Shown piece by piece: positions 1-7,774 of a DNA stretch of 64,000 bases. Under the pieces are notes generated by a model. The model saw only the letters and a list, made by a program, of their open reading frames with translations. It was not told the origin of the DNA and made no database searches. This DNA comes from Methylobacterium sp. FF17 (GTDB taxonomy: Bacteria; Pseudomonadota; Alphaproteobacteria; Rhizobiales; Beijerinckiaceae). The translations under genes and the position numbers were made by a program. The DNA lies in the NCBI RefSeq assembly GCF_025813715.1, contig NZ_CP107532.1, positions 4,108,001 to 4,172,000 on the forward strand, read 5' to 3'. The first letter of the stretch is position 1, and each line of letters opens with the position of its first letter.

Positions 1-874
1 AGACCGAGACATGCGTGGTGCCGAGCCCGCCGCGCCGGAGCTTCTCGCCGAGCCGCGTCGCGTGGGCGGCCACCGCCTGCTCCAGCGTCTCGCGTTCGGT
101 GATGCGCCGGGAGAACGAGCGGGTGACGGCGCAGCCCTTGCGCTGGGCTGGCATCAGTTCGAGCGGCAGGCAGGCGAGCCCGCGCAACTCGTAGATGATG
201 CGTTCACCCACCACCGTCATGGCCTTTCGGACAGGCCGAGGGTCGAGGTCGCGCAGATCCGCTACCGTGTCGACGCCGAGCCCCATCAGCTTGGCGAGCG
301 AGGCCCGGCCGATGCCCCAGACCTCGGCCACCGAGATCCGGCAGAGCCAGTGATCGTAGGCCACCGGATCGGTCAGGTCGCACACCCCGTCGCAGTCCGG
401 GATCGTCTTGGCGATGTGGTTGGCGAGCTTGGCCAGCGTCTTCGTTGGGCCGATGCCCACACAGGTCGGAATGCCGGTCCAGGCCCGCACCGTGGCGCAG
501 AGATCCCGGGCCAGGGTCATCCGGTCCCGATCGCGCACGTCCGAGAGATCCAGGAAGCTCTCGTCGATGGAGTAGATCTCCACGGCCGGTGAGAAGTCGC
601 GGTAGACCGCGTTCGTGCGGGCGCTCATGTCGCCGTAGAGGGTGTAGTTCGAGGAGAACACCCGCACGCCGTCGCGCCGGCATTGCTCGCGGATCTTGAA
701 GAAGGGATCACCCATCTTGATCCCGAGCGCCTTGGCCTCGGCCGTGCGGGCGATGGCGCAGCCGTCATTGTTCGAGAGCACGATGACCGGCACGCGGGCG
801 AGCTTGGGATCGAACACGCGCTCGCAGGAGCAATAGAAGCTGTTGCCGTCGATCAGCGCGATGGCCCGGCTCAT
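1..874 (-). CDS. umuC: DNA polymerase V catalytic subunit UmuC (Y-family), C-terminus cut by window edge
   Basis: Error-prone Y-family translesion polymerase that acts with processed UmuD during the SOS response. The first 291 residues are visible. They begin with the Y-family motif around [17 protein letters not shown] (metal-binding Asp near residue 7) and carry the catalytic SIDESFLDL motif near residue 102, followed by a helix-hairpin-helix-like stretch ([19 protein letters not shown]). The ATG at 872-874 overlaps the umuD stop codon by 4 bp (ATGA), so the two are translationally coupled. The open frame continues past base 1, so the C-terminal little-finger region is not seen. It lies inside the inferred prophage, so it may be phage-borne rather than the host copy. 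Confidence 0.95.
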   Translation of the reverse strand, partial: MSRAIALIDGNSFYCSCERVFDPKLARVPVIVLSNNDGCAIARTAEAKALGIKMGDPFFKIREQCRRDGVRVFSSNYTLYGDMSARTNAVYRDFSPAVEIYSIDESFLDLSDVRDRDRMTLARDLCATVRAWTGIPTCVGIGPTKTLAKLANHIAKTIPDCDGVCDLTDPVAYDHWLCRISVAEVWGIGRASLAKLMGLGVDTVADLRDLDPRPVRKAMTVVGERIIYELRGLACLPLELMPAQRKGCAVTRSFSRRITERETLEQAVAAHATRLGEKLRRGGLGTTHVSV

Positions 875-1326
875 CGCACCAGTCCGGCGCGCGCCACGTG
901 CCAGCGGATGGAGAAGCGGATCACGCCCCAGATCTCACCCTCGGCGAAATCGTCGACCGCGAAGGCCGGCAGGTCAGGATTGTCGAAAGCGAGGCGCATG
1001 ACGTTGCCCTCGACATGGAGCCGCTTCACGCTCATCGTCCCGTCGACGATCGCCACCACCACGCTACGGTTGCCAGGCTTTAGGCTGCGGTCGGCCACGG
1101 CGAGATCCCGGTCGAAGATGCCGGCGCCGCGCATGCTGTCGCCCGAGATGTTCCAAGCGAAGGTTGCGGGCGGGTTCGGCGCGAGCCAGCGCGGCAGCTC
1201 CAGCGCGCCCTCAAGAAAGTCGTCGGCTGGCGATGGAAAGCCTGCGCAGAGCGTGGCCCCCTGGATCGGGATGCGGACGAGGCTGTCCCCAGCTTTCGCG
1301 AGTTCGTCGACCCGATAGAGGCCCAC
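871..1326 (-). CDS. umuD: UmuD, LexA-like self-cleaving SOS mutagenesis protein
   Basis: Peptidase S24 family protein of 151 residues. RecA-stimulated self-cleavage converts it to UmuD', the partner of UmuC. Visible features are the cleavage site [10 protein letters not shown] (Ala28-Gly29), the nucleophile Ser64 in GDSM and the general base Lys101 in MSVKRL. I chose the GTG start at 1324-1326 because an AGGAGG Shine-Dalgarno lies 8 bases before it and because the LexA box (1347-1361) sits inside the longer reading frame that starts at 1386. Length fits UmuD (about 140 aa). It overlaps umuC by 4 bp. Confidence 0.94.
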   Translation of the reverse strand: MGLYRVDELAKAGDSLVRIPIQGATLCAGFPSPADDFLEGALELPRWLAPNPPATFAWNISGDSMRGAGIFDRDLAVADRSLKPGNRSVVVAIVDGTMSVKRLHVEGNVMRLAFDNPDLPAFAVDDFAEGEIWGVIRFSIRWHVARAGLVR

Positions 1327-1346
1327 CGCTGCTTCCTCCTGTGCTA

Positions 1347-1361
1347 GAACAGAAAGAGAAC
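1347..1361 (-). promoter_or_regulatory. LexA (SOS) box of umuDC
   Basis: Read leftward the sequence is GTTC-TCTTTCT-GTTC, a perfect match to the alphaproteobacterial LexA operator GTTC-N7-GTTC. It ends 20 bases before the chosen GTG of umuD and just before its AGGAGG ribosome binding site, so it must overlap the promoter or transcript start. It shows that umuDC is damage-inducible and rules out the upstream umuD start at 1386. Confidence 0.92.
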
Positions 1362-1454
1362 AAACAGTCGCAGGGTTCCCGGTCAAGCTCGGCTATGCCG
1401 CGTGTGGATAACGGGGACAGTCTGTGGACAGGGGTTGGTGGTAGGAGCGGTCAC

Positions 1455-1709
1455 ATGGCGATGAAGACGACGTTCATGGTGCAGACGTTCGCGATCAAGC
1501 GGAAGCGCCTGGTACCGGGCGACCGCGAGGTGTCGCCGACTGAAAGCGGCGCGCTGAAGAAGGCTGAGGCGATGGCCGGTCGGATGCCTGGCACGGCCGC
1601 GCTCAAGGTCGTGGCGGACGACGAAACTGGCGAACTCGAAGCGGCGACGATCCTCGGTCAGTTCGGGGACATACCAGAGGACTTCGCAGAAAGCCTCCAA
1701 GGCGCCTGA
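1455..1709 (+). CDS. Small hypothetical protein (84 aa)
   Basis: Not recognised. The ATG at 1455 (MAMKTTFMVQTF) is preferred over the upstream frame that begins inside umuD. The N-terminal half is basic (KRKRLVPGDR) and the C-terminal half acidic (ADDETGELEAATILGQFGDIPEDF). This looks like a small soluble protein with no membrane segment or cysteine motif. It is transcribed divergently from umuDC and is followed 19 bp later by another small gene on the same strand, so the two probably form a short unit ending at the terminator near 2,000. Confidence 0.6.
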   Translation: MAMKTTFMVQTFAIKRKRLVPGDREVSPTESGALKKAEAMAGRMPGTAALKVVADDETGELEAATILGQFGDIPEDFAESLQGA

Positions 1710-1728
1710 TCAGCCGCGCAGGGCCACC

Positions 1729-1971
1729 ATGACGTTCGAAGAGCAGGCCGCCGAACTGCACGCTCTGGACGCCTTGGCCATGAGCATGGGCTTGTCCGAC
1801 GCCGAGTTCGTCCGCGTCGCGACGGCAGCGATTGCAGAAGCCCATGCCGAAGGTACCGGGCCGAACGGGCCTCTGGCGAAGATCCGCGAGCGCCTGATGC
1901 AGCATGGCGGTCGCCGGACGAAAGGGACGGATGATGCAATAGGAGCGGATCCAGAGTTGGTCGCAACCTGA
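1729..1971 (+). CDS. Small hypothetical helical protein (80 aa)
   Basis: Not recognised. The predicted protein is mostly helical and acidic in the first 50 residues (MTFEEQAAELHALDALAM), with a basic segment near residues 52-66 (RERLMQHGGRRTKG). It lies 19 bp after the previous small gene and 25 bp before a strong hairpin terminator. Nothing in the sequence points to a function. Confidence 0.55.
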   Translation: MTFEEQAAELHALDALAMSMGLSDAEFVRVATAAIAEAHAEGTGPNGPLAKIRERLMQHGGRRTKGTDDAIGADPELVAT

Positions 1972-1996
1972 GCAAACCCAGCCAAGAACGACGAAA

Positions 1997-2020
1997 GCCC
2001 CGGAGCCGAAGCTCCGGGGC
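1997..2020. terminator. Hairpin terminator between the umuDC-side genes and the phage lysis genes
   Basis: A perfect 10-bp stem (GCCCCGGAGC / GCTCCGGGGC) closes a CGAA tetraloop. It lies between the rightward small gene ending at 1971 and the leftward late operon ending at 2050, so it could stop transcription from both sides. There is no long T-run on either strand, so factor-independent activity is an inference from the strong stem. Confidence 0.7.
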
Positions 2021-2049
2021 GCGATGTGGACGATGGTGGATAGCGGGGA

Positions 2050-2412
2050 TCAGCGATGCGGCTGCCGCCCCTTCAGGACTGCGTCGAGCAGCTCGGTCCG
2101 TGTCGCTCGCATCTCCTCGCGCACCGACGAGACCATGCCGTCGATTCGCCCCTCAAGGCGGGTGATGACGTCGCCGGTGACGTACTTCTGCGCGACTTCG
2201 ACCTTGAAGGCGTTGAGCGCCTCGCCCTGACGCTCGACGTTGAGCTTCACGGAGGCGAGGTCAAGCACCAGGGGGCTGACCGCTTCCTTCTCGCGCGACT
2301 TGAGCTTCGATGCGGCCCAATCGACCGCCTTCAGCACGGCCACCAGGAACAGCGCGAACGCGACCAGGGCCGCCCAGGTGATCGGGCCGCCCGCGAGGAA
2401 GGAGGTATCCAT
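2050..2412 (-). CDS. Phage lysis-region membrane protein with coiled coil (120 aa)
   Basis: There is one N-terminal membrane segment (ITWAALVAFALFLVAVLKAV, about residues 12-31). A charged helical tail follows with coiled-coil character (residues 45-105, ending in EEMRATRTELLDAVLKG). This layout is typical of inner-membrane spanin-like or holin-partner proteins of phage lysis cassettes, but no family was recognised. It is the last gene of the leftward late operon, 4 bp after the holin-like gene. Confidence 0.7.
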   Translation of the reverse strand: MDTSFLAGGPITWAALVAFALFLVAVLKAVDWAASKLKSREKEAVSPLVLDLASVKLNVERQGEALNAFKVEVAQKYVTGDVITRLEGRIDGMVSSVREEMRATRTELLDAVLKGRQPHR

Positions 2413-2416
2413 GGTC

Positions 2417-2824
2417 TCAGGCCTTCAGGAGGCGAGCCGCACCGGCGCGAGCCAGGGTGGTCAGCGGTGAGGAGATGAAGAAGGCCGTGAGGATGGTCGC
2501 CTCGATCGGCACGTACTCGGCGGGCAGGGGCGTGATCGGCCAGCCGAGATCGAAGGTGTGCGAGAGGCACGTCGCCCCGAAGTGGATCGCGGGTGGGATG
2601 CCGATGCTGTAGATTAGGCCCTTGAAGGCCGGCGCGATCGCCGCCCGCGCCTGGTTCGCTGCCATCTCGGCCTGGATGACCGAGACCGCCACGTCCTTCT
2701 GGGCGTTCTGGCCGTTCTGCAGCGTCTTCAGGATCGGCCCGAGCACGCTGTCGCCGAGCACCTTGATGATGCCCGAGCCGAAGAAGCCGGCGACCTTGCC
2801 GATGGGGTTGAGGAGCCAGTCCAT
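2417..2824 (-). CDS. Holin-like phage membrane protein (135 aa)
   Basis: The ATG at 2822-2824 gives MDWLLNPIGKVAGFF; the longer upstream frame is a shadow of the neighbouring gene. The protein has an amphipathic N-terminal part and two clear hydrophobic segments in the C-terminal half (GLIYSIGIPPAIHFGATCL and EATILTAFFISSPLTTLA). It resembles the three-segment holins of gene-transfer agents and rhizobial phages in size and layout; I infer holin function from position next to the endolysin. The start codon overlaps the stop of the upstream gene (TGATG). Confidence 0.65.
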   Translation of the reverse strand: MDWLLNPIGKVAGFFGSGIIKVLGDSVLGPILKTLQNGQNAQKDVAVSVIQAEMAANQARAAIAPAFKGLIYSIGIPPAIHFGATCLSHTFDLGWPITPLPAEYVPIEATILTAFFISSPLTTLARAGAARLLKA

Positions 2825-3078
2825 CAGCGGGGCCCCTCGTCGGGGCCGGACCGGCGCGCCGCGTCCCGCATGCTCTTCAGCGCGGGGACGAGCACCAGGC
2901 GGGCGAGGGAGAGGCCTGCGCCGATGCGAACGCCGAGGCCCTCGTATCCAGCCGGTAGGAGCGGCGTCCAATCGAAGCCGACCAGCGCGGACAGGATGTC
3001 GGGCAGGGTGAAGATGAAGGCGAGCAGGTAGAGCCGCGCGCCGGCGAGCCGCGCGTTCGCGCGCTTGAGCATATCCAT
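2824..3078 (-). CDS. Small phage membrane protein, second holin candidate (84 aa)
   Basis: There is one strong hydrophobic segment near the N-terminus (LYLLAFIFTLPDILSALVGF) and a second weaker one (IGAGLSLARLVLVPALK), with a charged C-terminal tail. It is coupled to the following holin-like gene by a TGATG overlap and lies 4 bp after the endolysin gene. Either of the two membrane proteins could be the pore former and the other its antiholin; the sequence alone does not decide. Confidence 0.65.
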   Translation of the reverse strand: MDMLKRANARLAGARLYLLAFIFTLPDILSALVGFDWTPLLPAGYEGLGVRIGAGLSLARLVLVPALKSMRDAARRSGPDEGPR

Positions 3079-3082
3079 GGGG

Positions 3083-3907
3083 TCAGACCTTCCGAGCCAG
3101 GGCGTTGTGGATGCCGGCGAAGAGGCTGTTCAGGAGCCCGCGCGTGGCGCTGCCGGTGGCCTGGGCCCCGGAACGAACAAGCCCGCCGGTGGGGGCGGGC
3201 TGAGTTGCCGAAGCGGGGGCTTTCGTTGCCGAAACGGCCGGTTTGGTTGACACAAGGGGCGGTTTCGTTGCCCCGGAGCCCGTTTCGCCTGACACAACGG
3301 CCGATCCGCTTGTCATCGGCGCCAGCGGATCGGGCCCAGGCAATGCGGTTGGCTTGACCAACACCGGCGCCGCGATCGGCGTGCGATCCGTGCGCCGCGC
3401 CTTCGGCAGCGCCTTGGCATAGGGGGTGAGGAACTGGTCAGCCTCGGCCTGCCGGCGGGGGATGATCTCGGCCGGCTTCTTCCACATCAGGATGGTGTCG
3501 GCGCAGCCCTTGGGGTCGCCGGCCATGAACTTGCGCAGGAAGGTCGAGCCCTGGAACCCCCCCGGGCCGATGTTGAAGACGATCGACACGAAGGCGTCGA
3601 ACTGGTGCTGCGCGATGGGCTTATCGCCGATCGCGGCTCGTACGTATCCGGCATACTTCGTGAAGGCGCGGGCGTTGAGGGCGTCCGCCTGCGCTTCCGT
3701 GATCCGGAGACCCGGGGTCACCTTAATCAGCCCGGACGCGGTGGTGATTCCGCAGCCGATCGTCCACACGCCGACGCTGTCCTTGTAGGCTTTCAGGCGG
3801 CAGCCTTCGCGCATCTCCAGGGCCTCGCGGCCGATCGGGGAGAGATCCATCTCAGGGCATCCCTGCAAAAGGAAAAGGCCGCACAGGGCGGCCAGGAAGG
3901 GCGACAC
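3083..3907 (-). CDS. Phage endolysin, GH24 lysozyme with long Pro/Thr/Ala tail
   Basis: This muramidase cleaves the peptidoglycan glycan backbone at the end of the lytic cycle. The T4-lysozyme-type triad is visible as Glu34 (REGCRLKAYKDS), Asp43 and Thr49 (VGVWTIGCG); the catalytic domain covers residues 20-165. Residues 170-255 form a low-complexity tail rich in TKP, ATKAP and ASATQ repeats, unusual for this family. The GTG start at 3905-3907 adds an N-terminal hydrophobic stretch ending in LLQGC, which could be a signal-anchor or lipobox. An ATG at 3850 (MDLSPIGREAL) would give a plain cytoplasmic endolysin, so the start is uncertain. Confidence 0.9.
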   Translation of the reverse strand: MSPFLAALCGLFLLQGCPEMDLSPIGREALEMREGCRLKAYKDSVGVWTIGCGITTASGLIKVTPGLRITEAQADALNARAFTKYAGYVRAAIGDKPIAQHQFDAFVSIVFNIGPGGFQGSTFLRKFMAGDPKGCADTILMWKKPAEIIPRRQAEADQFLTPYAKALPKARRTDRTPIAAPVLVKPTALPGPDPLAPMTSGSAVVSGETGSGATKPPLVSTKPAVSATKAPASATQPAPTGGLVRSGAQATGSATRGLLNSLFAGIHNALARKV

Positions 3908-3908
3908 G

Positions 3909-3953
3909 TCAGTCGTGCGGGGCGGCGCACGCCCCGGTCCCGGAGAGCATCAT
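3909..3953 (-). CDS. Possible 14-residue leader peptide coupled to the endolysin
   Basis: Two adjacent ATG codons (3948-3953) follow a GAGGG ribosome binding site and open a 14-codon frame, MMLSGTGACAAPHD. It stops one base before the GTG start of the endolysin. The endolysin GTG itself has no Shine-Dalgarno, so this mini-cistron could deliver ribosomes to it. This is an inference from spacing only; there is no conservation evidence. Confidence 0.35.
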   Translation of the reverse strand: MMLSGTGACAAPHD

Positions 3954-3973
3954 CGTGAGGCCCTCCGGGCATG

Positions 3974-3994
3974 AAAAAACCGCCCGAAGGCGGT
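3974..3994 (-). terminator. Rho-independent terminator before the endolysin
   Basis: Read leftward: stem CCGCC, loop TTCG, stem GGCGG, then TTTTTT. This is a textbook intrinsic terminator for the LamG-domain gene ending at 4031. It separates the tail-tip genes from the lysis cassette and is followed by CATGCCCGGAG, which recurs after the terminator at 7,727. Confidence 0.85.
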
Positions 3995-4030
3995 GCGGAC
4001 GGATCGGGCTTGGGAGACGCGGCGAGCGGG

Positions 4031-4963
4031 TTAGCGCGTCGCCATCAGGGCGAGCATCGCGGCACGGGAGGTCGCGTTGTTGAGCACGGGGCCGGGGATG
4101 TACGCGAGGAAGGCCATGAAGCCGAAGAAGCGAGGGCTGATGCCGCCCGGGAACAGGCCCGTCCCGCCAATCACGGGCTTGTCGCCGCCCATCGCCGCCA
4201 GGATGTCGGTGGTGCAACCGGAGATCTTCGGGGCCTCCGCGCCATCGACGAAGATCCGGAATTCGCCCGCCGCCTGGTCGAAGGTGACGATGTACGTGTG
4301 CCAGACGCCGTCGCGGAAATCGAGATCGCGGTAGGCATACTGGTTGCCCGCCTGGACACTCTGCTGATTGTAGACCCGCAGGTAGCCGCCCCCGCCGTCG
4401 ATCTGCGCGCTGAAGGCGCTGTTCGGGCTGTCGGTGTTGCCCGCGCCGAGGATGGCTCCGCCTACGCTCGTGAAGGTCAAGCCGTTGACGCTCGTGTTGC
4501 GCGTCGGGATGCGGGTCTTGAAGGCCAGCGAGTATCCGGTGCTGGGCGCGAACAGCGGCAGGTTGTTCGTTTCGGCGCCGGCGATATCGAGCACCGAGGG
4601 GCAGGACAGGACCCCGTTGAAGTCGGTGTCCAAGACGTTCGGCGCCACGCCGCCCGCGCCGAAGGTCCAGACGGGCCGCTTCGTGATGCTGTCGGTGACG
4701 ATGTAGGGATGCCGATTGCGCACCGGCTCGGGCGCGAAGATGCGCCCGCCGGCCCGGTCCAGAAGCTTGAACTGCGCCGGCGGATCGAAGGCCGCACCCT
4801 TCCGGTAGAAGCGCTCCTGGCTGGCCTCAATCCAGAGACTGCGCTTCGCGGCAGCGGAGGAGGCGAAAGCCGGCCAGGCCGCGCGTTCGACATCGGTGTA
4901 GCCGAGGTTCACCCCGGTCAGATCCGGGGACGTTCCGGTGCCGCGGGAAACGGTGCCAGCCAT
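4031..4963 (-). CDS. Phage tail-tip protein with LamG/concanavalin-like domain (310 aa)
   Basis: A structural phage protein probably involved in binding surface sugars. The C-terminal half has the signature of a LamG/ConA-like beta-sandwich: GVWHTYIVTFDQAAGEFRIF then VDGAE (about residues 216-241), preceded by a Tyr/Arg-rich strand region. The N-terminal 70 residues (RSLWIEASQERFYRKGA) look like a virion-attachment segment. It sits between the SGNH tail protein and a terminator in the leftward late operon. The sugar specificity cannot be read from sequence. Confidence 0.7.
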   Translation of the reverse strand: MAGTVSRGTGTSPDLTGVNLGYTDVERAAWPAFASSAAAKRSLWIEASQERFYRKGAAFDPPAQFKLLDRAGGRIFAPEPVRNRHPYIVTDSITKRPVWTFGAGGVAPNVLDTDFNGVLSCPSVLDIAGAETNNLPLFAPSTGYSLAFKTRIPTRNTSVNGLTFTSVGGAILGAGNTDSPNSAFSAQIDGGGGYLRVYNQQSVQAGNQYAYRDLDFRDGVWHTYIVTFDQAAGEFRIFVDGAEAPKISGCTTDILAAMGGDKPVIGGTGLFPGGISPRFFGFMAFLAYIPGPVLNNATSRAAMLALMATR

Positions 4964-4984
4964 GGGGGTTCTCCTGTGTCGGGA

Positions 4985-7708
4985 TCAGAGCACTTCAGTG
5001 ATGAGGTCACCCACGGCGCGCAGCTCGATCGCGCCGGGATGGTTCTGCATGGAGCACTCGGACAGCTCCTCCTCGCTCACCCCAAGTCCGGCGATGCGGG
5101 TGGGGTCGAAGATGCGCGAGGTGTCGATCACGGCCACGCCGAGATCGTCGCCCAGCCGCACCAGTTCGGAGCATGTAAAGCGCCACTGATCGACCCGGTC
5201 CGCAAAGCGTGGGTGGGGCCGGGTCGGCGTCACGCCGATCACGTCGCTGCCGGCGGCCAGCAGGGCCTGCCAGATCACGCCGTTCTGCGCGTAGCTGTTA
5301 ACATTCCCGAGTTCGTTCTGCCCGAACCCCGACACCACGACGTCACAGGCATCCGCGACCAAGGCGTTCAGGCGGTCGGGATAGCTGCCGTGCATCAGGC
5401 CGTTACTCGCCAGGCCGTTCGAGCTGTCGGTGCCTGAGATGCCCCAATTCCGGTACACGATAGCCGAGCCATAGGTGCGTTGCGCCCATAGGATCGCCCG
5501 CCAGTTCCATCCCTCGCGGGTGTAGGTTTGCCCGTCACCGGTCTCGAACGTCAGAACCTTCGCTCGGGCGGAGGCGTCATAGAGATCGAAGTACCCGACA
5601 ACGTCTCGGCGGATACCGTTGGCGACCGTGTTCACCTCGTAGGGAAACAATGCGCCGCCAAGCTGCGTGATGCTGTCGCCGTAGCCGCCCCACTTCAGGG
5701 ACCCGCCAGCCTGAAGCTTGCGACGAAGGCGTGCGGTGCGTCGGCGATTGCGGGCGATCACCGCCTCGGCATCGGCTTGCCGGTCGACACGGATGCGGTC
5801 CTGGTACAGGTGGACCGCCGCCATGTCGGCCGCATCGACCGTGCGGAAGACGCGGTAGAGCAGCTTGTGCCCGGCCGGCAGGATCGGCGGGAACAGGCTG
5901 GCGGCCCGCGCGCGCTCCGTCCCCTGCGACAGGGTCGGAATGCCGAGCGAGGGGTCGGCGGAGACATAGTCCACGCGGATGAGCCAGCCGGTGTAAGACA
6001 CCGTAACCGGTATGTCGTCGACGTTCACGAGGCCGGTGATAACACCCCGGCTGCGATCGACCCGGTAGTCCGTGTCCTCGACCAGGAGGGTGTTGTCCGA
6101 TTTGCGCCGAACCGCGATCGGGCCTCGGACGACTTGGTGCACCAGGAAGACGGGGTTGGCGTAGCGCAAGCTGTAGGACGCGCCCGAGACCGCGACCGAT
6201 GCGGGGACCGGCGAGACGACCACACCCGGCTTGGTGGCGACGAACCCATAGGACCGCCGAATGCGCACGCTCGGGATCACGAGCGTGGGACCAGCCTGGA
6301 CCGTGTTCGGCAGGTCGATCGGCGTCTCGCGGCGAATGGCGCCGCCCGGAGCCGCCACCACGTCCAGGGCATGGTTGCGCGTGCCCCGACACTGGCCGAG
6401 CACGAGTCGGCCCGCCTCGTCGACTGAGGCCGATGCGGCAAGGCTGTCGTCGAAGGCATCGAGCCAGCCGAGTTCGGGGCCATATTCGGTCAGCGGCGGG
6501 CGGAAGGTGCCGGCAGTGTCGGGCATGAGCGATGGGGCGCCCGGGCCCGAACCGGACAGAGGGCGTCCGACCCCGTCGACCTCAACCCTGGTGGCGGGGA
6601 GGGCCGTGTCTGCGAGCCAGCCGACCTCCGGGCCAACCTCAGGCTCGCCTTCGGCCTGCCACGCACCGGATGCCGAGGGCCGCCGCGTGCGGCCGTCCGC
6701 GCCGAGATAGGACAGGCCGGCCCCGGCACGGTCCAGGATCAGCAGAGCCGCCGGCTGCACGTCGGCATCCGCGAGCCAGCCGACTCCGGGACCGTCGACA
6801 CCCTCGAAGCTGGAGACGCGCGTGTCGAGGGCCGGCACGGTCTGGGCGGACTTGAAGATCCATGTGCCGCCCCCGGGAGCTCCGCTCTTTTGATAGGTGC
6901 CAGCGTTGGCCCCCGTGCGAACCTCGCCCTGCGCGCCGTCTGCCGGCAAGAGGTTAGCCATCAGCTCGGGGAGCGTGTCGTAGCCGACGCGTCCGGAGGC
7001 AATGGCGGCCTGAGCTTGGTCGCGCGCTGTCGACGCCGCGTCGCGATCCGTCGCCGTGGCGGCGCGATCTGCTGCGGCTGCCGTTCGTAGGGCGCTGGTT
7101 GCGCTCAGATCGGCGGCAACGAACTGGCGGTTCTGCGCGACCTCGGCACGACCGGTCTCGGTCTCGGCGGCCTTACTGACCACGGTCTGCGCATCGGCGC
7201 GGGCTGCCGCCGCCGCCGCCGTGCTTGCGTCGGTGTTGGTGGCGACCTCCTGCTTGAGATCGATGAGGCCGGGGATCTCGTCGAGCGTCGAGGAACCCGC
7301 CTGAACGCGCCAAGCCGGGGCGTCCGGGTCGAGGGAGACACTGTAGTAGCGGCCCTTCAGGATGCGACCAGCCTGGAGTCGAACGCCGCCGGCATCGACC
7401 CAGGGCAGAGGCCCGAGCCCATCGACGTTGAGGGTGGCCTCCGCGGTGTTATCGCGATCGACCCGCACCAGCAGGGTAAGGCCGGCCCGCAGTTCGGACA
7501 TCCCGGAGTTCGTCGTCACGACGTAGGCGTTGAGCCGCCCCGAGGTCGTCAGCGCCCCGCCGACATCGTCGGTGAACCGGCGCATCCCCGACATGAAGCC
7601 ACGGATGGTTGCGCCGAAGGAGCGGGCCGAGGCGCCATCCTGTGCGGTGATGAGGGGATCGGCGCCCGCGTTCTTGGCAGGCGTCGGGTCCCACGAAAAC
7701 AGACCCAT
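4985..7708 (-). CDS. Phage tail fibre/tip protein with C-terminal SGNH hydrolase domain (907 aa)
   Basis: Probably a receptor-modifying tail protein that removes acyl groups from surface polysaccharide. Residues about 1-150 look like a fibre attachment domain, and residues 150-240 are an Ala/Thr-rich coiled coil. Three degenerate repeats built on GxGWLADxxxPA (about residues 300-440) follow, then a beta-rich stalk. The last 245 residues carry SGNH blocks: GDSIT (nucleophile Ser, near 667), GISGTDSSNG (Gly block), GQNE (Asn, near 796) and NHPGAIEL (catalytic His, near 886). No metal or lipase motifs are seen. Terminators flank the unit on both sides of the tail-tip block. Confidence 0.85.
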   Translation of the reverse strand: MGLFSWDPTPAKNAGADPLITAQDGASARSFGATIRGFMSGMRRFTDDVGGALTTSGRLNAYVVTTNSGMSELRAGLTLLVRVDRDNTAEATLNVDGLGPLPWVDAGGVRLQAGRILKGRYYSVSLDPDAPAWRVQAGSSTLDEIPGLIDLKQEVATNTDASTAAAAAARADAQTVVSKAAETETGRAEVAQNRQFVAADLSATSALRTAAAADRAATATDRDAASTARDQAQAAIASGRVGYDTLPELMANLLPADGAQGEVRTGANAGTYQKSGAPGGGTWIFKSAQTVPALDTRVSSFEGVDGPGVGWLADADVQPAALLILDRAGAGLSYLGADGRTRRPSASGAWQAEGEPEVGPEVGWLADTALPATRVEVDGVGRPLSGSGPGAPSLMPDTAGTFRPPLTEYGPELGWLDAFDDSLAASASVDEAGRLVLGQCRGTRNHALDVVAAPGGAIRRETPIDLPNTVQAGPTLVIPSVRIRRSYGFVATKPGVVVSPVPASVAVSGASYSLRYANPVFLVHQVVRGPIAVRRKSDNTLLVEDTDYRVDRSRGVITGLVNVDDIPVTVSYTGWLIRVDYVSADPSLGIPTLSQGTERARAASLFPPILPAGHKLLYRVFRTVDAADMAAVHLYQDRIRVDRQADAEAVIARNRRRTARLRRKLQAGGSLKWGGYGDSITQLGGALFPYEVNTVANGIRRDVVGYFDLYDASARAKVLTFETGDGQTYTREGWNWRAILWAQRTYGSAIVYRNWGISGTDSSNGLASNGLMHGSYPDRLNALVADACDVVVSGFGQNELGNVNSYAQNGVIWQALLAAGSDVIGVTPTRPHPRFADRVDQWRFTCSELVRLGDDLGVAVIDTSRIFDPTRIAGLGVSEEELSECSMQNHPGAIELRAVGDLITEVL

Positions 7709-7726
7709 GGGGGCGCTCCGGGCATG

Positions 7727-7748
7727 AAAAAGCCCGCGCGAGGCGGGC
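7727..7748 (-). terminator. Rho-independent terminator between collar and tail fibre genes
   Basis: Read leftward: stem GCCCGC, loop CTCGC, stem GCGGGC, then TTTTTC and CATGCCCGGAG. The downstream 11 bases are identical to those after the terminator at 3,974, so each tail-tip cassette carries the same terminator-plus-leader arrangement. Confidence 0.8.
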
Positions 7749-7774
7749 GGGATGGGCGAGGACGAGAGGAGCGG

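Noticed and set aside
3160..3320. Direct repeats in the endolysin tail as a possible intergenic repeat element
   Set aside because: The repeats (TTTCGTTGCC, GACACAA) are in frame and encode the Thr/Lys/Pro-rich tail of the lysozyme, so they are coding low complexity.
3971..5437. A 488-codon open frame on the plus strand across the LamG and SGNH genes
   Set aside because: Antisense to two well-supported leftward genes; composition is Arg/Gly/Ala-rich with no domain. Long antisense frames are expected at this GC content.
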